From NCBI GenBank assembly GCA_029582155.1, contig CM055894.1, forward strand, positions 32,083,707-32,147,706: a stretch of 64,000 nucleotides of DNA, written 5' to 3'. The notes under the pieces are model-generated. The model had not been told where the DNA came from. It worked only from the letters and a program-made list of their open reading frames with translations, and searched no databases. The position numbers were made by a program, and so were the translations under genes. The stretch is from Panopea generosa (taxonomy: Eukaryota; Mollusca; Bivalvia; Adapedonta; Hiatellidae). Shown here one piece after another: positions 44,800 to 57,430 of this stretch; within the stretch, counting starts at the first letter, position 1; the number at the start of each line of letters is the position of its first letter.

Positions 44800-45545
44800 A
44801 ATGCAATACAATACAACCCGACGCGGCGACTTGTTATACAATATAACGTAATACTATCCGACGGGACGAATTATTATACAATGCAATGCAATGCAATTCA
44901 ACCCGACGCGACGAATTGGTATATAATGTAATGTAATACAATCCAAAGCGACGAATTGTTAATGCAATGCAGTTCAGTACAATCCAACGCGACGAATTGT
45001 AAATGCAATGCAATGCAATAGAATCCGACGCGACGAATTGTTATACAATGCAATGCAAAAAAAAACACGATGCGACGAATTGTAAATGCAATACAATGCA
45101 ATACAACCCGAAGCGACGAAATGTTATACAGTGCAATGCATTACAACTGGAGGCGACGAATTGTAAATACAATGCAATACAATCCGGCGCGACGAATTGT
45201 TATACAATGCAATGCAATACAATTCGACGCGACGAATTGTAAATACAATGCGATGCAATACAATTCGACGCGACGAATTGTTATACAATGCAATGAAAAA
45301 AAGACCGACGCGACGAGTTGTAAATGCAATACAATGCAATACAATCGGACGTGACGATTTTTTATAAAATGAAATACAATACAATCCGACTCGACGAATT
45401 GTTATACAATGCAATGCAATTTAGCCCGACGCAACAAATTGTTAATGCAATACAATGCAATACAATCTGACGCGACAGATCGTTAATGCAATTCAATGCA
45501 ATACAATCCGACGTGACAAATTGTTTTACAATGCCATGTAATGCA
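44800..45545. repeat. Satellite of about 40 bp (ACGCGACGAATTG units)
   Basis: Unit TACAATCCGACGCGACGAAT then TGTTATACAATGCAATGCAA, about 18 copies with variation. It mixes a CpG-rich core with a TGCAA run. The ORFs on both strands are incidental. Confidence 0.9.
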
Positions 45546-45945
45546 ACTCAGTATACTTCATCTGACAACAGGGGAATGCTCATTTCATTACAACACTAGA
45601 TACAATGCAATGTAATATAATGTAATGCAATGCATTACACTAAATACCTAATCGTAAAATAATACAATATTAAATATGTGTAATCCATAGCAATGCAATA
45701 CAAGGCAACGTGAAACAATACAATAAAACCATACGTTACATGACAACACATTGCAATTAATAGCGAAAAGTAAATTACAACCTTTTTTTGTTTGAAGCAT
45801 AAAACGCAACTTAGAATTAAAACTATTATACTCGAATTTATTATTCATTAAAAATAACATTACTAACGAATAAATTACAATACTATATACAATGTAATGC
45901 AGTACAATATAATTCTAGGCATAGCAATGTTATACAATACAAAAC

Positions 45946-46095
45946 AGTAGAGTAGAGTAGGGTAGGGTAGGGTAGGGTAGAGTAGAGTAGAGTAGAGTAG
46001 AGTAGAGTAGAGTAGAGCAGAGCAGAGCAGAGCAGAGCAGAGCAGAGCAGAGCAGAGCAGAGCAGAGCAGAGCAGAGCAAAGCACAGTACAGTAC
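45946..46095. repeat. Pentanucleotide microsatellite (GTAGA/GTAGG to GCAGA)
   Basis: Runs of AGTAG, GGTAG and then AGCAG units from about 45946 to 46084, decaying to AGTAC. The Leu/Ser-rich minus-strand ORFs are artefacts. Confidence 0.92.
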
Positions 46096-46691
46096 AGTAC
46101 AAAACCATATCACAGCAAAACAGGGCGAAACGTAAGTCAATACATTGCAAGGGAATGCATTACAGCGCAACGCAGCACGCAAATTAATACCTAAGCAACA
46201 TAGGATAATTCAATTCCAAACAAATAGAAATTTGTGAACAATGGAACACATTTTATCATAGTTATATTCCTTAATGTCGCTGCTTTACATTATCTTTTAT
46301 GAAATGTGTCAGCAAAAACAACTGCTGATAAAACATTATATACATACATACTAGGTGCTCTGTTAGCTCTTTTTTATGCCTCTTATGATACTTTGATTGA
46401 ACTATTGACAGTTGCATTCTGTAAATCAGTGTTAATTCAGACTCTTCAAACTTGATTTTAAAATTGAATGAATGCGATAACGTCTTGTTTGACATTGTCA
46501 TGGAATCGTGTCTTAAACATGCATATGTTTTATTATTCGTAATGTTTGGTTCGTCTGTCGCACATGACTTGTAACGTAGTTTGAATTTAATAGTAGTATT
46601 TGGACTGCGGTGGTGAACGGCAAATGAAGTATTTTAAGCAATTCATGAAATAAAGGAAATATTTAATATTTACTTAATAAGATACAAATAT
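46096..46691 (+). other. Upstream region of the secreted-protein gene
   Basis: Between the pentanucleotide array and the signal-peptide exon. AT-rich with no clear TATA box or CpG cluster; it should contain the promoter and 5' UTR. Confidence 0.35.
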
Positions 46692-46767
46692 ATGGGAAGG
46701 CGTATGGCAGATATTGTCGCGGCTCTAAACATGTTTCTTTTATGTGTGGTGTTAATGACAGTTGGAG
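46692..46767 (+). CDS. Signal-peptide exon of a secreted/membrane protein (exon 1)
   Basis: ATG at 46692 (a second ATG at 46704 is also possible) opens MGRRMADIVAALNMFLLC and VVLMTVG. This is a charged n-region followed by a hydrophobic core, typical of a signal peptide, ending in phase 1 at donor GTAAGG (46768). It is followed in phase by a 45-nt micro-exon and then a cysteine-containing exon. The gene is incomplete: its 3' part lies outside the window. I do not recognise the orthologue. Confidence 0.65.
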
Positions 46768-49163
46768 GTAAGGCAAGACAATTTTCATATTTAATTTAAA
46801 AATATTAGGAAAACTTATTAGAATACAACTGTAATAAAATGTTGAAAAATCTTCTTAAAATAATTTAAATTATATTCACAAACCTGCGATACTAATGCCA
46901 ATAATCGTATGTATTAATATTATTTATGTAAAAGACATTAAGGAAACTTAAGAACTTGTATAGAAAAACGTTATGAGTACTATGACGTTACGCAAGATAA
47001 ATGATATCTCTTTACTAAACGTAACACGACGTTAACGTTGAAATTGTATAAAACGTTGACGTTATTTTATTCAATGTATTGACTGTCGTATCCCTTTATT
47101 TACAAAATCAGAACATCGGTTACTTCAATCGAATTATTTTACTTGGTTGATATCAAATGTATCAAAATAAACGATATTTTTTATCTATGTGAACTATAAG
47201 GATACGTTATACTATGAACATATACATAAAAAGCGACGTCGATATGTTTTTTGCCGTATTAAAACAACGTCAAACTGGCGTTGTTAATATTTGATTGAGC
47301 ACATTGGAGAAGTAAGAAGTGTAAATAATTTCCTAAATATTTCAATAATATTGGTCATCAACAGAAACTAAATTTACTCGAGGGGCAGCAAATCATGGAG
47401 GACATTTTAAATACGAAATCTGAACCATTCATAGGAAAGTGAATATATTTTATTTCACATAAGCATATTCCACTGAAATTTAATGTTGGTATGATATGAT
47501 TTTAAAATCTATATATCTAATTGATCAAATACGTTTCACTTATTTCTTTCAAATAACGTTGCCGGACAACATCTGTATTTTCTGTGGGAAAAAAAGTAAT
47601 ATCTCATAATCGTGATAAGAAATCAAATCATTAAGTACAATATAATAAAACAATGAACATAATTTTATACATACATAGTGTTTATGCAATACTAACAATT
47701 TTATTTTCATGTTGACTGTTCAGTATGACTTTATAAACGAGATGTATGTTTTTTTTCGGGACATTCAGCATGTGCGTAATGCACCACGTTTTGCGCAATG
47801 GCCGTGAAGTTTGTTGTTACCGGAAAGTATGTCACACTCGTATGTTTAGTTTAATCAGAATTTTATTAACAAATGTACATACTTTTAATACATATAACAT
47901 TAATCACAATAACAAGAGTGCATAGTGAAAGGGTAGCAGAAGTAAATCTATGATTTTTTTAGAATATGTTTCGCGTTGTTACATAACTTCTATGTGAATA
48001 GATTTATACGTTTTGGGTATTAAGTACCACAACGTGCTATCATTCTAATATTCTTTGTCTGTTATTTTATACATTAGTTTACTGGATAAATGGTATTTTA
48101 ATTGTGAAATAGAACATATTTTAACTTATGTTTTGACATATCAATTTTTTTTTAAAAAGCTAGTATGTCATAGCACATCCATTAGCGGCAGTATGTGCTT
48201 CCATACGCGTAGGGTAGTTGCATAAAGATTGTTATTAATGATTCTTGTTTTTCATATTTAATGTATTTGCTTTATTTTAATGCTCACTTTGTGATTTATT
48301 TGACATTTTTTATATTTTTGTAACATGTCGAAATCATTGTTTTGTTTTATAATGAATTTAGAAAAAAAAATGAATCTTGGAAATTGGTGTATGCTTACAT
48401 TATTCCTTAAAGTCTAATCAGTGCACACACTGAAAAGAAAAAAATCTAGGATGAAACATGACGCCTACTTTTCTAATGGTATTTTGTCACTCCACATGTA
48501 AAGAATCACAATGAAATATAAGCTTCCCTTCTTTAAATTGGGTCATTCTATGAATGACAAGAAACGCGCATATGTAGTTATTGACTGGATACGTATCTGG
48601 AAACCGAATTTATTATTTCTATCCTTGCAATACGAACAAACCAAGCCGCATTAAGTCACATTTTGCTTTTTTATTTATACTGTTTCGTTTTATAATGTGA
48701 CGGAGGGAGGGGCAGTTAAGAGCGAGGTTGGGTATCCGCAAACCTGGATTTCCACTTACACGTCTCACAACACTACTACGTTTCACAGAGTGCTCCATTG
48801 TAACATTTATGCCGAAATCACAGTGAAAAAACAAAATCTGCAGCATGTGTCTTAAATTCTTCACGGGTGCAACATCGTGATTAATTAAAAAAAAAACAGT
48901 CCTACCATAACCGTATTTTTAGTTCAATAGTTTTGTGATACCTATCAATTTCCAGAGTAATACTATATTAAGGAAAAGAGAGCTAAAGCTATATTTCTAC
49001 CGCCTTCATATGTCCGTAATATTCAAGGGAGATAATAGCTGTGTGAGTCCTGAAGTGGAGGTTAAGTATAAGTATTTTGTTTTTTGATAACTGTTGCGGT
49101 GACTGTTTCTTTTGAACACTATGTCTCCTGTGTGACAAATGTTTCTTTAATCTTAAATTTTAG
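46768..49163 (+). other. Intron 1 of the secreted-protein gene
   Basis: AT-rich, with repeat R4 copy 1 at 48782-48890. Nothing else is recognised. Confidence 0.45.
48782..48890. repeat. Dispersed repeat R4 (copy 1)
   Basis: GCTCCATTGTAACATTTATG, CACAGTGAAAAAACAAAATC and GCATGTGTCTTAAATTCTTC, repeated at 60672-60775. Confidence 0.7.
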
Positions 49164-49208
49164 ATTATGTGGTCGGATCGGGAAAGGAAACGTTAATATG
49201 GAGAGAAG
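49164..49208 (+). CDS. 45-nt micro-exon of the same secreted protein (exon 2)
   Basis: Acceptor TTAAATTTTAG and donor GTAATT flank a 1-1 symmetric exon encoding DYVVGSGKETLIWRE. The exon can be skipped without frame loss. Its 3' half and the following intron are duplicated in tandem about 163 bases downstream, where the copy has lost the donor (see repeat entry). Confidence is moderate because the exon is short and supported only by splice signals and phase. Confidence 0.5.
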
Positions 49209-49509
49209 GTAATTTGTCTTATATTTCTTCTACTACCATTTATGAAACACTGAGGTAATTTTTGACATTTCGTTTTGACACATTTTTGCATAAGATGATA
49301 ATGCGTTAACATCATGTTTGACACTAAATGTTGTCGCATCTGTTTTGCTGAAACGTTTTTATGGAGAGAATATAATTGGTCTTATAGTTCTTCTACTGCC
49401 ATTAATGAAACACTAAGGTAATTTTTGATATTTCGTTTTGACGCATTTTGACATCAGTTGTTGATTTAACATCATGTTTAGCTTTAAATATTTTCGCATT
49501 TTTTTAGCT
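49187..49509 (+). repeat. Tandem duplication of about 163 bp covering half of the micro-exon and its intron
   Basis: Copy 1 starts GAAACGTTAATATGGAGAGA at 49187, copy 2 GAAACGTTTTTATGGAGAGA at 49350. Both continue with CTTATA.TTCTTCTACT.CC, GAAACACT.AGGTAATTTTTG and TTTCGTTTTGAC. In copy 2 the donor GTAATT is replaced by TATAATT, so it is a dead exon copy. Confidence 0.85.
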
Positions 49510-50224
49510 GAATAAAAATAAAGTAATTCATTTGAAACATAATTTGATACGGTCATGTCTCTAAGAAATTTATGTAAGATTTTTATTTTGTTTTCTTAAT
49601 TAGTTTCGAGATATAACATGGAAACATAGCAGCATTTAACACTCTCACACGGAATCATCATTTTATACACATTTTTATGCCTAAATCCCTACACATCTTA
49701 GAAGACACTAAAACTTGATTTTGTTAATATCATTTTTATTATATCTTGTTAATAATTCTACAAAAACATAAAATGAATATTTTTATTCAGTGAATGCTTT
49801 AATTGCCTTTATTGATGTTCTGAAAAACACTTATCTGAGCGTATGTATTATTTTCGGTAAAATTTTGTACAATAATTACAACACTGATGAAATAAATATA
49901 TAACATTTTACGCATTAATGTATCAAACTCCAAGGCAAAATGTAATATGTAATTTCTACAATGGAAAGCACGTTATCTAATTACATATACTATGACATAT
50001 ATTCCTAAAAAGCTTAATTTGAAATATAAATATATAGCAGAGTATAACAACTTGTTAATCGAGTTGGAAACATGGGTAGGATGATCGAATGTTACGAGCT
50101 ACATAAAGTCTAATATCTTTATTAATTCATCATAATTTTGAAAGACTGAATGAAAGACTGAATGAAAGTATGTTGACAAAGAGTCTCAACATTGCATCAT
50201 CTCTCAACATTTGTGATGAATTAA

Positions 50225-50508
50225 CCCTTTACTCCATAGATACGCGTTTTCCCGCACCAATCACAGAAGGCATTTGAAAACATTGCAGTGTTTTCCACTC
50301 TGTCAGTTAATATAAACATAATTCACCCAATAATTCAAAAGTCTTCTATATTAGTTGTTCAAAGGCATCTATATTAGAGGTGTCCAAAGGCGTTTATATT
50401 AGAGGTGTCTAAAGGCGTCTATATTATAGGTGTCCAAAGCCTTCTATATTAGGTGTCCAAAGACGTCTATATAAGAGGTGTCCAAAGGCGTCTATATGAA
50501 GTAAAGGG
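50225..50508. mobile_element. piggyBac-like MITE (family M2) with TTAA duplications
   Basis: 284-bp element with inverted ends CCCTTTACTCCATAGAT and CCCTTTACTTCATATAG, flanked by TTAA at 50221-50224 and 50509-50512, as for piggyBac-type elements. The right half is a small tandem array of a 26-29-bp unit (GTGTCCAAAGGCGTCTATAT). A related copy in reverse orientation is at 7196-7427. Confidence 0.75.
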
Positions 50509-50576
50509 TTAAAGCCCAGCACCAGCAAGAGCCGTATAAAATAAACGTATGAACAGGTGAACATATCCAAATATGT

Positions 50577-50740
50577 TTACATTTCATAAAATGAAATTAT
50601 TATACAATTATGAACGTTTTAGCTGTAAAATATGATATGCTATGCATCAGAAAAAATAATATTTATGTTTTTATGATGCATAGCACATCATATTGCGCAG
50701 CTAAAATGTCCATAAGTGTTTTATTATATAAAATGTAAAG
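50577..50740. mobile_element. Hairpin (foldback) element
   Basis: Two imperfect inverted arms of about 70 bp (50577-50649 and 50672-50740) meet around a 22-bp spacer. The shared core in the left arm is TTTTAGCTG...ATATGATATGCTATGCATCA, its complement in the right arm. No coding capacity. Confidence 0.7.
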
Positions 50741-50874
50741 ACGTGAAATCTGAGCCTTTACTAGTCTAGCTTTTTCGTACGGGAAATGACAAAATGTCGC
50801 CAATATTTATGTATAAATAGAAGTTAAATAAAAAAATTAAATAAATTTAACATAAAAAAGGGTAGTGAAAATAA

Positions 50875-50975
50875 AATTCCCCGGGTGGGATTGAAACCAT
50901 GGCGATAAAAAGCAAAATCTTGCATAAGTTCAACGCCATAACATCACCACTCAGCCACGACCACATCTTGATAAA
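50875..50975 (-). repeat. tRNA-Ser/Leu-like sequence (SINE head or tRNA pseudogene)
   Basis: In minus sense: GGTCGTGGCTGAGTGGTGAT (good A box), a long variable region and GGTTTCAATCCC (B-box-like). The acceptor stem does not pair, so it is not a functional tRNA gene. Confidence 0.5.
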
Positions 50976-51774
50976 TGTTTGTTATCTTAATACCTAAATA
51001 ATCATTCAATTGTTTCTTTTGTAAATAAATGCGACATATATTAATTAATTGAACACTTGCCTTTTTGTCGTGTCGGCATCTTTATTAACGATATTTTTTG
51101 CTGAAATCGGACGCAATTCTCTTGTTTACAGTCACTTGAAGACATCGCCGCATTCGGAACATTCTCAGTTTTCGCAGTTGCGTTCGGCTTACACTTGGAA
51201 TTCCCAGCAGCTAATTTAGTAACCGTGGTATATCGTAATTTTATGCACAGTTTTACAAAACCCAAAGTAAAAACTGTTCAATATCATATAGTATTTTGTT
51301 CAATGGCTGATCTTTCTGGCCAATCAGAATTGATTTAATATATAATAATAACATTTATGATGATTGTGCTGTTAGAATAAAAAAATGAATTGATTTGAAT
51401 TGAATATATAGTAGTCATATTCATGTATACATATAATAATTGTGATTCTTCTTTAATATGTTTATATATTGTTCATTTTTGTAAATATGTTGACTTGTAC
51501 TTGTGCATTTGTTTCATTGCATTATTTATATGCTCTCCTGATAATTGAAGGAAATAAATATATCAATCCTTTCACGAGCTTCCTTCGTACACATATTATT
51601 CAAATTTAAATTCAAATTATTTATTTACACTTTGGTTCATATGAACAGCATAAGCATCAATATACAATATTTTTTTCATAACATAATGGCGACATATAAT
51701 AAATGTACATACAAACATAGCGTAAGGAAACGGCTATCAATTGTTAGTACATTGTACATAGTACATGAATAAGA

Positions 51775-52980
51775 AAAATCTATAGTCAAGTAAGATGTGT
51801 ATTGAGTTAAAAAATATAGTGTCGCGTATAAAAATATAGTGTTAGATAAGAAATTTGAATGTAGTGTAATGATGTTGAGTAAATATAGTTTTGAATATCT
51901 AGTGCCCAGTAAGAAAAATCTATAGTCAAGTAAGGATGTTATGCATCAAGTGAGAAAATCTAGTGTTGCGTATGAAAATATACATATAGTGTGAAATAAG
52001 AAATTTGAATGTTGAGTAAATATAGATTAGTAAATCGAGTGCCCAGTAAGAAAAGTCTATAGTCAAGGAAGGACGTTGTGTATCAAGTGAGAAAATGTAG
52101 TGTCACATATGAGAATATAGTGTGATATAAGAAATTTGAATGCAATGTAAGAATGTTGAGTAAATATATATTAGAAATCTAGTGCTCAGTAAGAAAAATC
52201 TATAGTCAAGTAAGGATTTTGTTAATCGAGTGAGTAAATCTAGTGTCGCTTATAAAAATATAGTGTCAAATAAGGAATTTAAATGTTGTGTAAGGATGTT
52301 GAGTATATAAAGATTAAAAATTCTAATACCCAGTAAGAAAAATGTATAGCCAAGTACTGATTTTATGTATCAAGTGAGGGTTACGTATGAAAATAAAGTG
52401 TCAAATAAAGAATTTGAATATAGTGTTAGTATGTTGAGTATAGACAGATTAGAAAATCTAGTTCCTAGTAAGACAATCTATACTCACGTATAGCTTTTGT
52501 GTATCAAGTTAGAAAATTAAGTGTCGCGTAAGAAAATTTCGTGTTAAATAAGAAAATTTAATGTTTTGTAAGGATTTTGAGTGTATATAGATTAGAAAAT
52601 CTAGTGCCCGGTAAGAAAAATCTATAGTCAAGTAAGGATGTTGTGTATTGGGTGAGATAATCTAGTGTCGTGTATGAAAATATAGTGTTAAATAAGAAAT
52701 TTGAATGTTTTGTAAGGATGTTGAGTACATATATATATTAGAAAATCTAGTGCTCAGTAAGACAATCTATAGTCAAGTTCAGAAGTTGTGTATTGAGTGT
52801 GAAAATCTAGTGTTGCGTATGAAAATATAGTGTTAATAAGAAATTTGAATGTTTTGTAAGGATGTTGAGTTTATATAGATTAGAAAATCTAGTGCCCATT
52901 AGGAAAAATCTAAAGTCAAGTAAGGATGTTGTGTATTGCGTGAGAAAATCTAGTGTTGCGTATGAAAATATACATACCCA
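51775..52980. repeat. Satellite of about 140-145 bp (8 to 9 units)
   Basis: Each unit contains GTAAGAAAAATCTATAGTCA, AGTGAGAAAATCTAGTGT, AATATAGTGTTAAATAAG and TTGAATGT..TGTAAGGATG. Starts lie near 51770, 51910, 52047, 52190, 52335, 52470, 52612, 52757 and 52895. Confidence 0.88.
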
Positions 52981-54706
52981 ACTTTTGATATCTGTGTCGC
53001 GTGAAAATCCAGTAATATTTTTACTATAAACAAAGAAGGACGATTTTAGTTTAGTCTTCATCAATCAATAACCGTTTAAAATAACAAATTTGTACTTGTC
53101 ACAAAATGTTTTTTTTAAAATATCCTCTACGAGAAGATTATTAATTCATAATTTAAAATTATTAATTTTTGGTCCTTTTTTTAAGATTTAAGACAATCAC
53201 CCAGCTTCTCTATATTTTCTATACAAATTGAAGACTTTTTTTTTTGAGAAACTGGATATATTATCTCCGACACCTTATTTCTACCACATTATTCCAAATT
53301 TGCACTTACATGTATTACCATAACAAGATATTGTATTAAGCTTTCCAATGATATTATTTATATTAAAACAAGAGTTTATTTCTTTGGTTCTTTTTACACT
53401 TTTTATAAACACTACTATATTTTTTTTACAAGTCGGCAATCATCGTTAACCTTCGGGACTTCTCGTGACTGTCCATTTTCCAGATTACCGCACGGTAATT
53501 TATATCGTTATTATGACGCCTCCCCCTCTCCCCGGGAGATTATCGAAGACATTTTTTGTCTTTATTTTTTGTCTGTTCATGAAGTTATAAAGCAATTGAA
53601 ATTGTGTTATGGGGTAAATACGAACACGTACATATAATTGCTTAACCTCCCCCCCACCCCCCCCCCCCTAAAAAACAAAAAACAAAAAACAATTCTATGG
53701 TCGATATATTGATATTTTTATGTATTTTATTAATCATTAGGAATAACAAAGGATGTTATTATGCATAAAACTTCTTAAGAAGGAATAATTAACTGTAATT
53801 ATAAAAAAATAATCGATAGTTTTATGAAATATTTCTGTTCAAATTTTCTTCCAACAATTGTGTTTATGCAGACGTTTCGCGTAACGACGTCGAACTACAT
53901 ATATTATAACACTTAATCGCAGCCTTCAGGATTAAGACAGAAACCATTTTTCACTTGGTAAATGCCAATATGAACATAACACATGTTTTAATTAGTTTGT
54001 ACATCTGGTTCTAACTAATCAATGAGCAACTAACAGGTGAGTGTGAGGTATGACAAATAATGCATCGGTCACATTTGGCCTCTCCTGGAGGATACCTACT
54101 ATGGTGTAATCTGTATTTTCTCTCTAGTGTCTTCTGTCTAACATATATGATTAAATGTGATACTCCTTTTTCAAATACATTTCTAAATTGGCGCGAAAGT
54201 GCCCATGATATAATTTCAGTTTCTTAATAAATTACAGTTTTAGTGCATATTTTAAATAGAATTGAAACTTGTTATTTTAATTATACTTTTTTATAATTTC
54301 TTATTTATAAATGATTTTAATCCTATTGCAACTGAAGTCAATTGTTCATCTAATCTTTTTAATCCGTTGCAGTAAATGCTGGCTGATAATTACTGATTAA
54401 CTGACAATTTGTATATTTGGTAATTAAAGGGAAGCAGCAAATGTTCTAAGGGCAATTTTCCACGGTGTGTTGGGATAAACTGTACATATACATTTTGACC
54501 GTTTATTGCATGAACACTCTGTTTAATTTATGAACGTTTGCTATGATATAAATCTTATCTTGTAATATTGTGAAGAATATTGTTCGCATGGTAAACGTAT
54601 GTAAGTGAGGCGCATATGCATTATTATATAATATTTTATACTTCTTTCTGTAATCCCATATATATAAGAAGTACGTCTAAATATATCACACCGTCACATG
54701 CTTGAT

Positions 54707-54712
<6 letters not shown>

Positions 54713-54760
<48 letters not shown>
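54713..54760. repeat. (GA)n microsatellite
   Basis: About 23 uninterrupted GA units. Confidence 0.95.
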
Positions 54761-54762
<2 letters not shown>

Positions 54763-55304
54763 ACATGTTCTGTTACTTAATAAATTCCATAATTACATTC
54801 AATAAAATTCATTAGAATTATTTGTTACCTTAAATAAAACGTGTTATATCTTATTCAAATTTTGGATATATTTATTATTATTCTGTTTGGTTAAACTGTA
54901 TTATGTAAATCGATATCACGCAAAATAAACTAAAAAAAGCAATCAAAGGCGAAATAAATAAATTGTAGTTTTTGGGATGAACTTTTCTTTTACGATTTGA
55001 AGAATCAAAGAATGTTTGCATGTTAATTAACAGTTCCAGAGAATGAAGTTGTTTAATATAAATATGGACATACCATTTGTAATTAAGCCACCGATATAAA
55101 CTGTCAATCGTCATATTAATCAAAGAACCCCTGCTGCGAGAGCGGTAACAATAAAATATGTCCCAAAAATATGTTCATAGCATGGGATATGTTATCTTAA
55201 TCCCAGTATCCCCATAAGTCAACACAATTAGACATTTAGCGGGGTGAAATGAATTATTTGATAAACTACATATATACTGGAACGATAAATGTTGTATCGG
55301 GTTA

Positions 55305-55447
55305 AGCGTCATTTTGAACAAAAAAGAAATCATATCGCGATGGTGTCTATTCTAGATTACTTAAGACACTTTTCTAAGCGCTGCCACACATAGCATGAAA
55401 ACCTTTCAGTCACATTATACTGACACCGGGTCTGCCAGACTAGAACT
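55305..55447 (-). repeat. Truncated SINE family A copy (tail half)
   Basis: Contains the family A central segment in plus sense (TTTCTAAGCGCTGCCACAC, CAGTCACATTATACTGACAC, CCAGACTAGAACT) without the tRNA-like head. Confidence 0.7.
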
Positions 55448-56349
55448 AAACACATTTAATTACGAATTTTATTTCTGCGCAAGTTAATTACAAATTGTCT
55501 GAATTTCTGAGTATATTTTTTTATATGAAATAAATTTAAAGTATTTTCGTCCTTTTTATAGTTTTTCACAAGCACTATCAGATTTTAAGAGCATCCTCGT
55601 AAATGATAACTTGATTATGGATATATGTGTTTTTTTATTATAAGTATACATCAATGTCTCGGGGCCATAGCAATTTAAAAGGATGTATACGACAATGTTG
55701 CAAATCTAGTTTACCCGTTCCAGTATAAAAGCAATCTTTACGGCTGTGGACATAAAATATATACCAGTAAAATAGTATACCTAGATTATAAAATGTATTT
55801 TATCGTTATACTTTAAATATATGTACTTTAACCGATATCCTAGACCTTATTTATACAATTTTGTTCCGCGTAAGTTTTAAAGTTTCATAGCACAGTTTGG
55901 CACATATTCTGATTATATTGTATGATTCGCAATTTATTATAGAAGTACGTCTTTTAAAATAGTATTTCCATTTTATTATCTGTTCTCAAGTGTTTAATTT
56001 GCCCATCAGTGAGGTATAAAGTTGATTTTCTTAAAGTACATATTGGACATCGATACTACCTTCTGTCATTCCACATTGCCCCACAGAATGTGACAAGGTG
56101 AATTAAATAATGCACTGTCACTGATTAGCTCACGCTGTGTGACGCAATAGTGTCCAAAGTTTTTTGAGACATACTGTTCCGGCATGTAATCGTTTAAAAA
56201 ACTGTGTGGCTTATTAACACTTTCGCCGTTTCTTTTAAAAGGTAAGTACTTATTATATGTTGGGGCAACGAAAGAAAACATATTTTAATAGCGGTGTTTA
56301 CTTTGAGTCCAAATATTTAAAGGACTTCAGATTTTATTATAAGTACCGC

Positions 56350-56561
56350 TATTTCTGTTACTACTACTACTACTACTTCTACTTCTACCACCACCACCAC
56401 CACTACAACTTTTACTACTAATTACTACTACTACTACCATCACAACTACTACTACTTCTATTACTAGCACCACCACCACTGCCACTACTACTTCACTTAT
56501 TCTTACTACTACCATCACAACCATCATCACCACTATTACTACTTCTAATACTATCACCACC

Positions 56562-56653
<92 letters not shown>

Positions 56654-57202
56654 TACAGCTTCTACGACCACCACCACTACTACTCCTACTATACTACTAC
56701 TGCTGCTGCTAATACTGATACTACCACTACTTCTACCACCATCATCACCACCACCACCACTACTACTACTACTTCTACTGTTACTTCCACCACCACCACT
56801 ACCACCACCACCACCACTTAAACTACTTATTACTACTACTAACATCACAACAACTACTACTACTTCTATAACTATCACCAGCACCACTACCAATACTACT
56901 ACTACTAATAGTACCACAACCACCACCAACATTAGTACTAATACAACCACTACGTCTACTACGACTACTTCTATTTTTACTTCTACTATTACTACTACCA
57001 CCACTACTGATACTACTATTACTACTACTACTACTTCTACCACCATCACTACTGATACTACTACTACTACAACTACCACCACCACCACCACCACCTCTGA
57101 TACTACTACTATTACTACTACTACTACTTCTACCACCACCACTACTGATACAACTACTACTACTTCTACAACGACCACCACCACAACTGATACTACTTCA
57201 AT

Positions 57203-57235
<33 letters not shown>

Positions 57236-57430
57236 CACTACCACTACTACTACTACTGCTACTAATATAACTACTACTGTTGCTGCAGCTGCCAATACTA
57301 ATACTACTTCTTCTACCACCACCATCAACACCACCACCACTACTAACACCACCACCACCACTAGTGCTTCTACTACCACCACCACTTATACTACTACTAT
57401 TACCACCACCACCATCACTTCTAATACACC
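56350..57430. repeat. Trinucleotide tract (CTA/CCA), about 1.1 kb
   Basis: Almost pure CTA, CCA, ACT triplets with scattered substitutions, essentially no G on the plus strand. The Val- or Ser/Gly-only ORFs on the minus strand are artefacts of the triplets. Confidence 0.93.

Larger units (their letters stand above)
52981..56349 (+). other. Part of intron 2 of the secreted-protein gene
   Basis: AT-rich intron with poly-C/poly-A runs near 53645-53690, a (GA)n tract and one truncated SINE. Short ORFs (54878, 56066) have no recognised features. Confidence 0.4.

Noticed and set aside
44898..46182. Ile/Cys/Leu-rich ORFs on both strands
   Set aside because: Frames through the 40-bp satellite and the GTAGA/GCAGA microsatellite.
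51041..51265. Minus-strand 74-residue ORF with several Cys (GNSKCKPNATAK...)
   Set aside because: Composition looks somewhat protein-like, but I find no family match, no flanking splice signals and no relation to the surrounding plus-strand gene. Left uncalled; a TBLASTN hit in related species would revive it.
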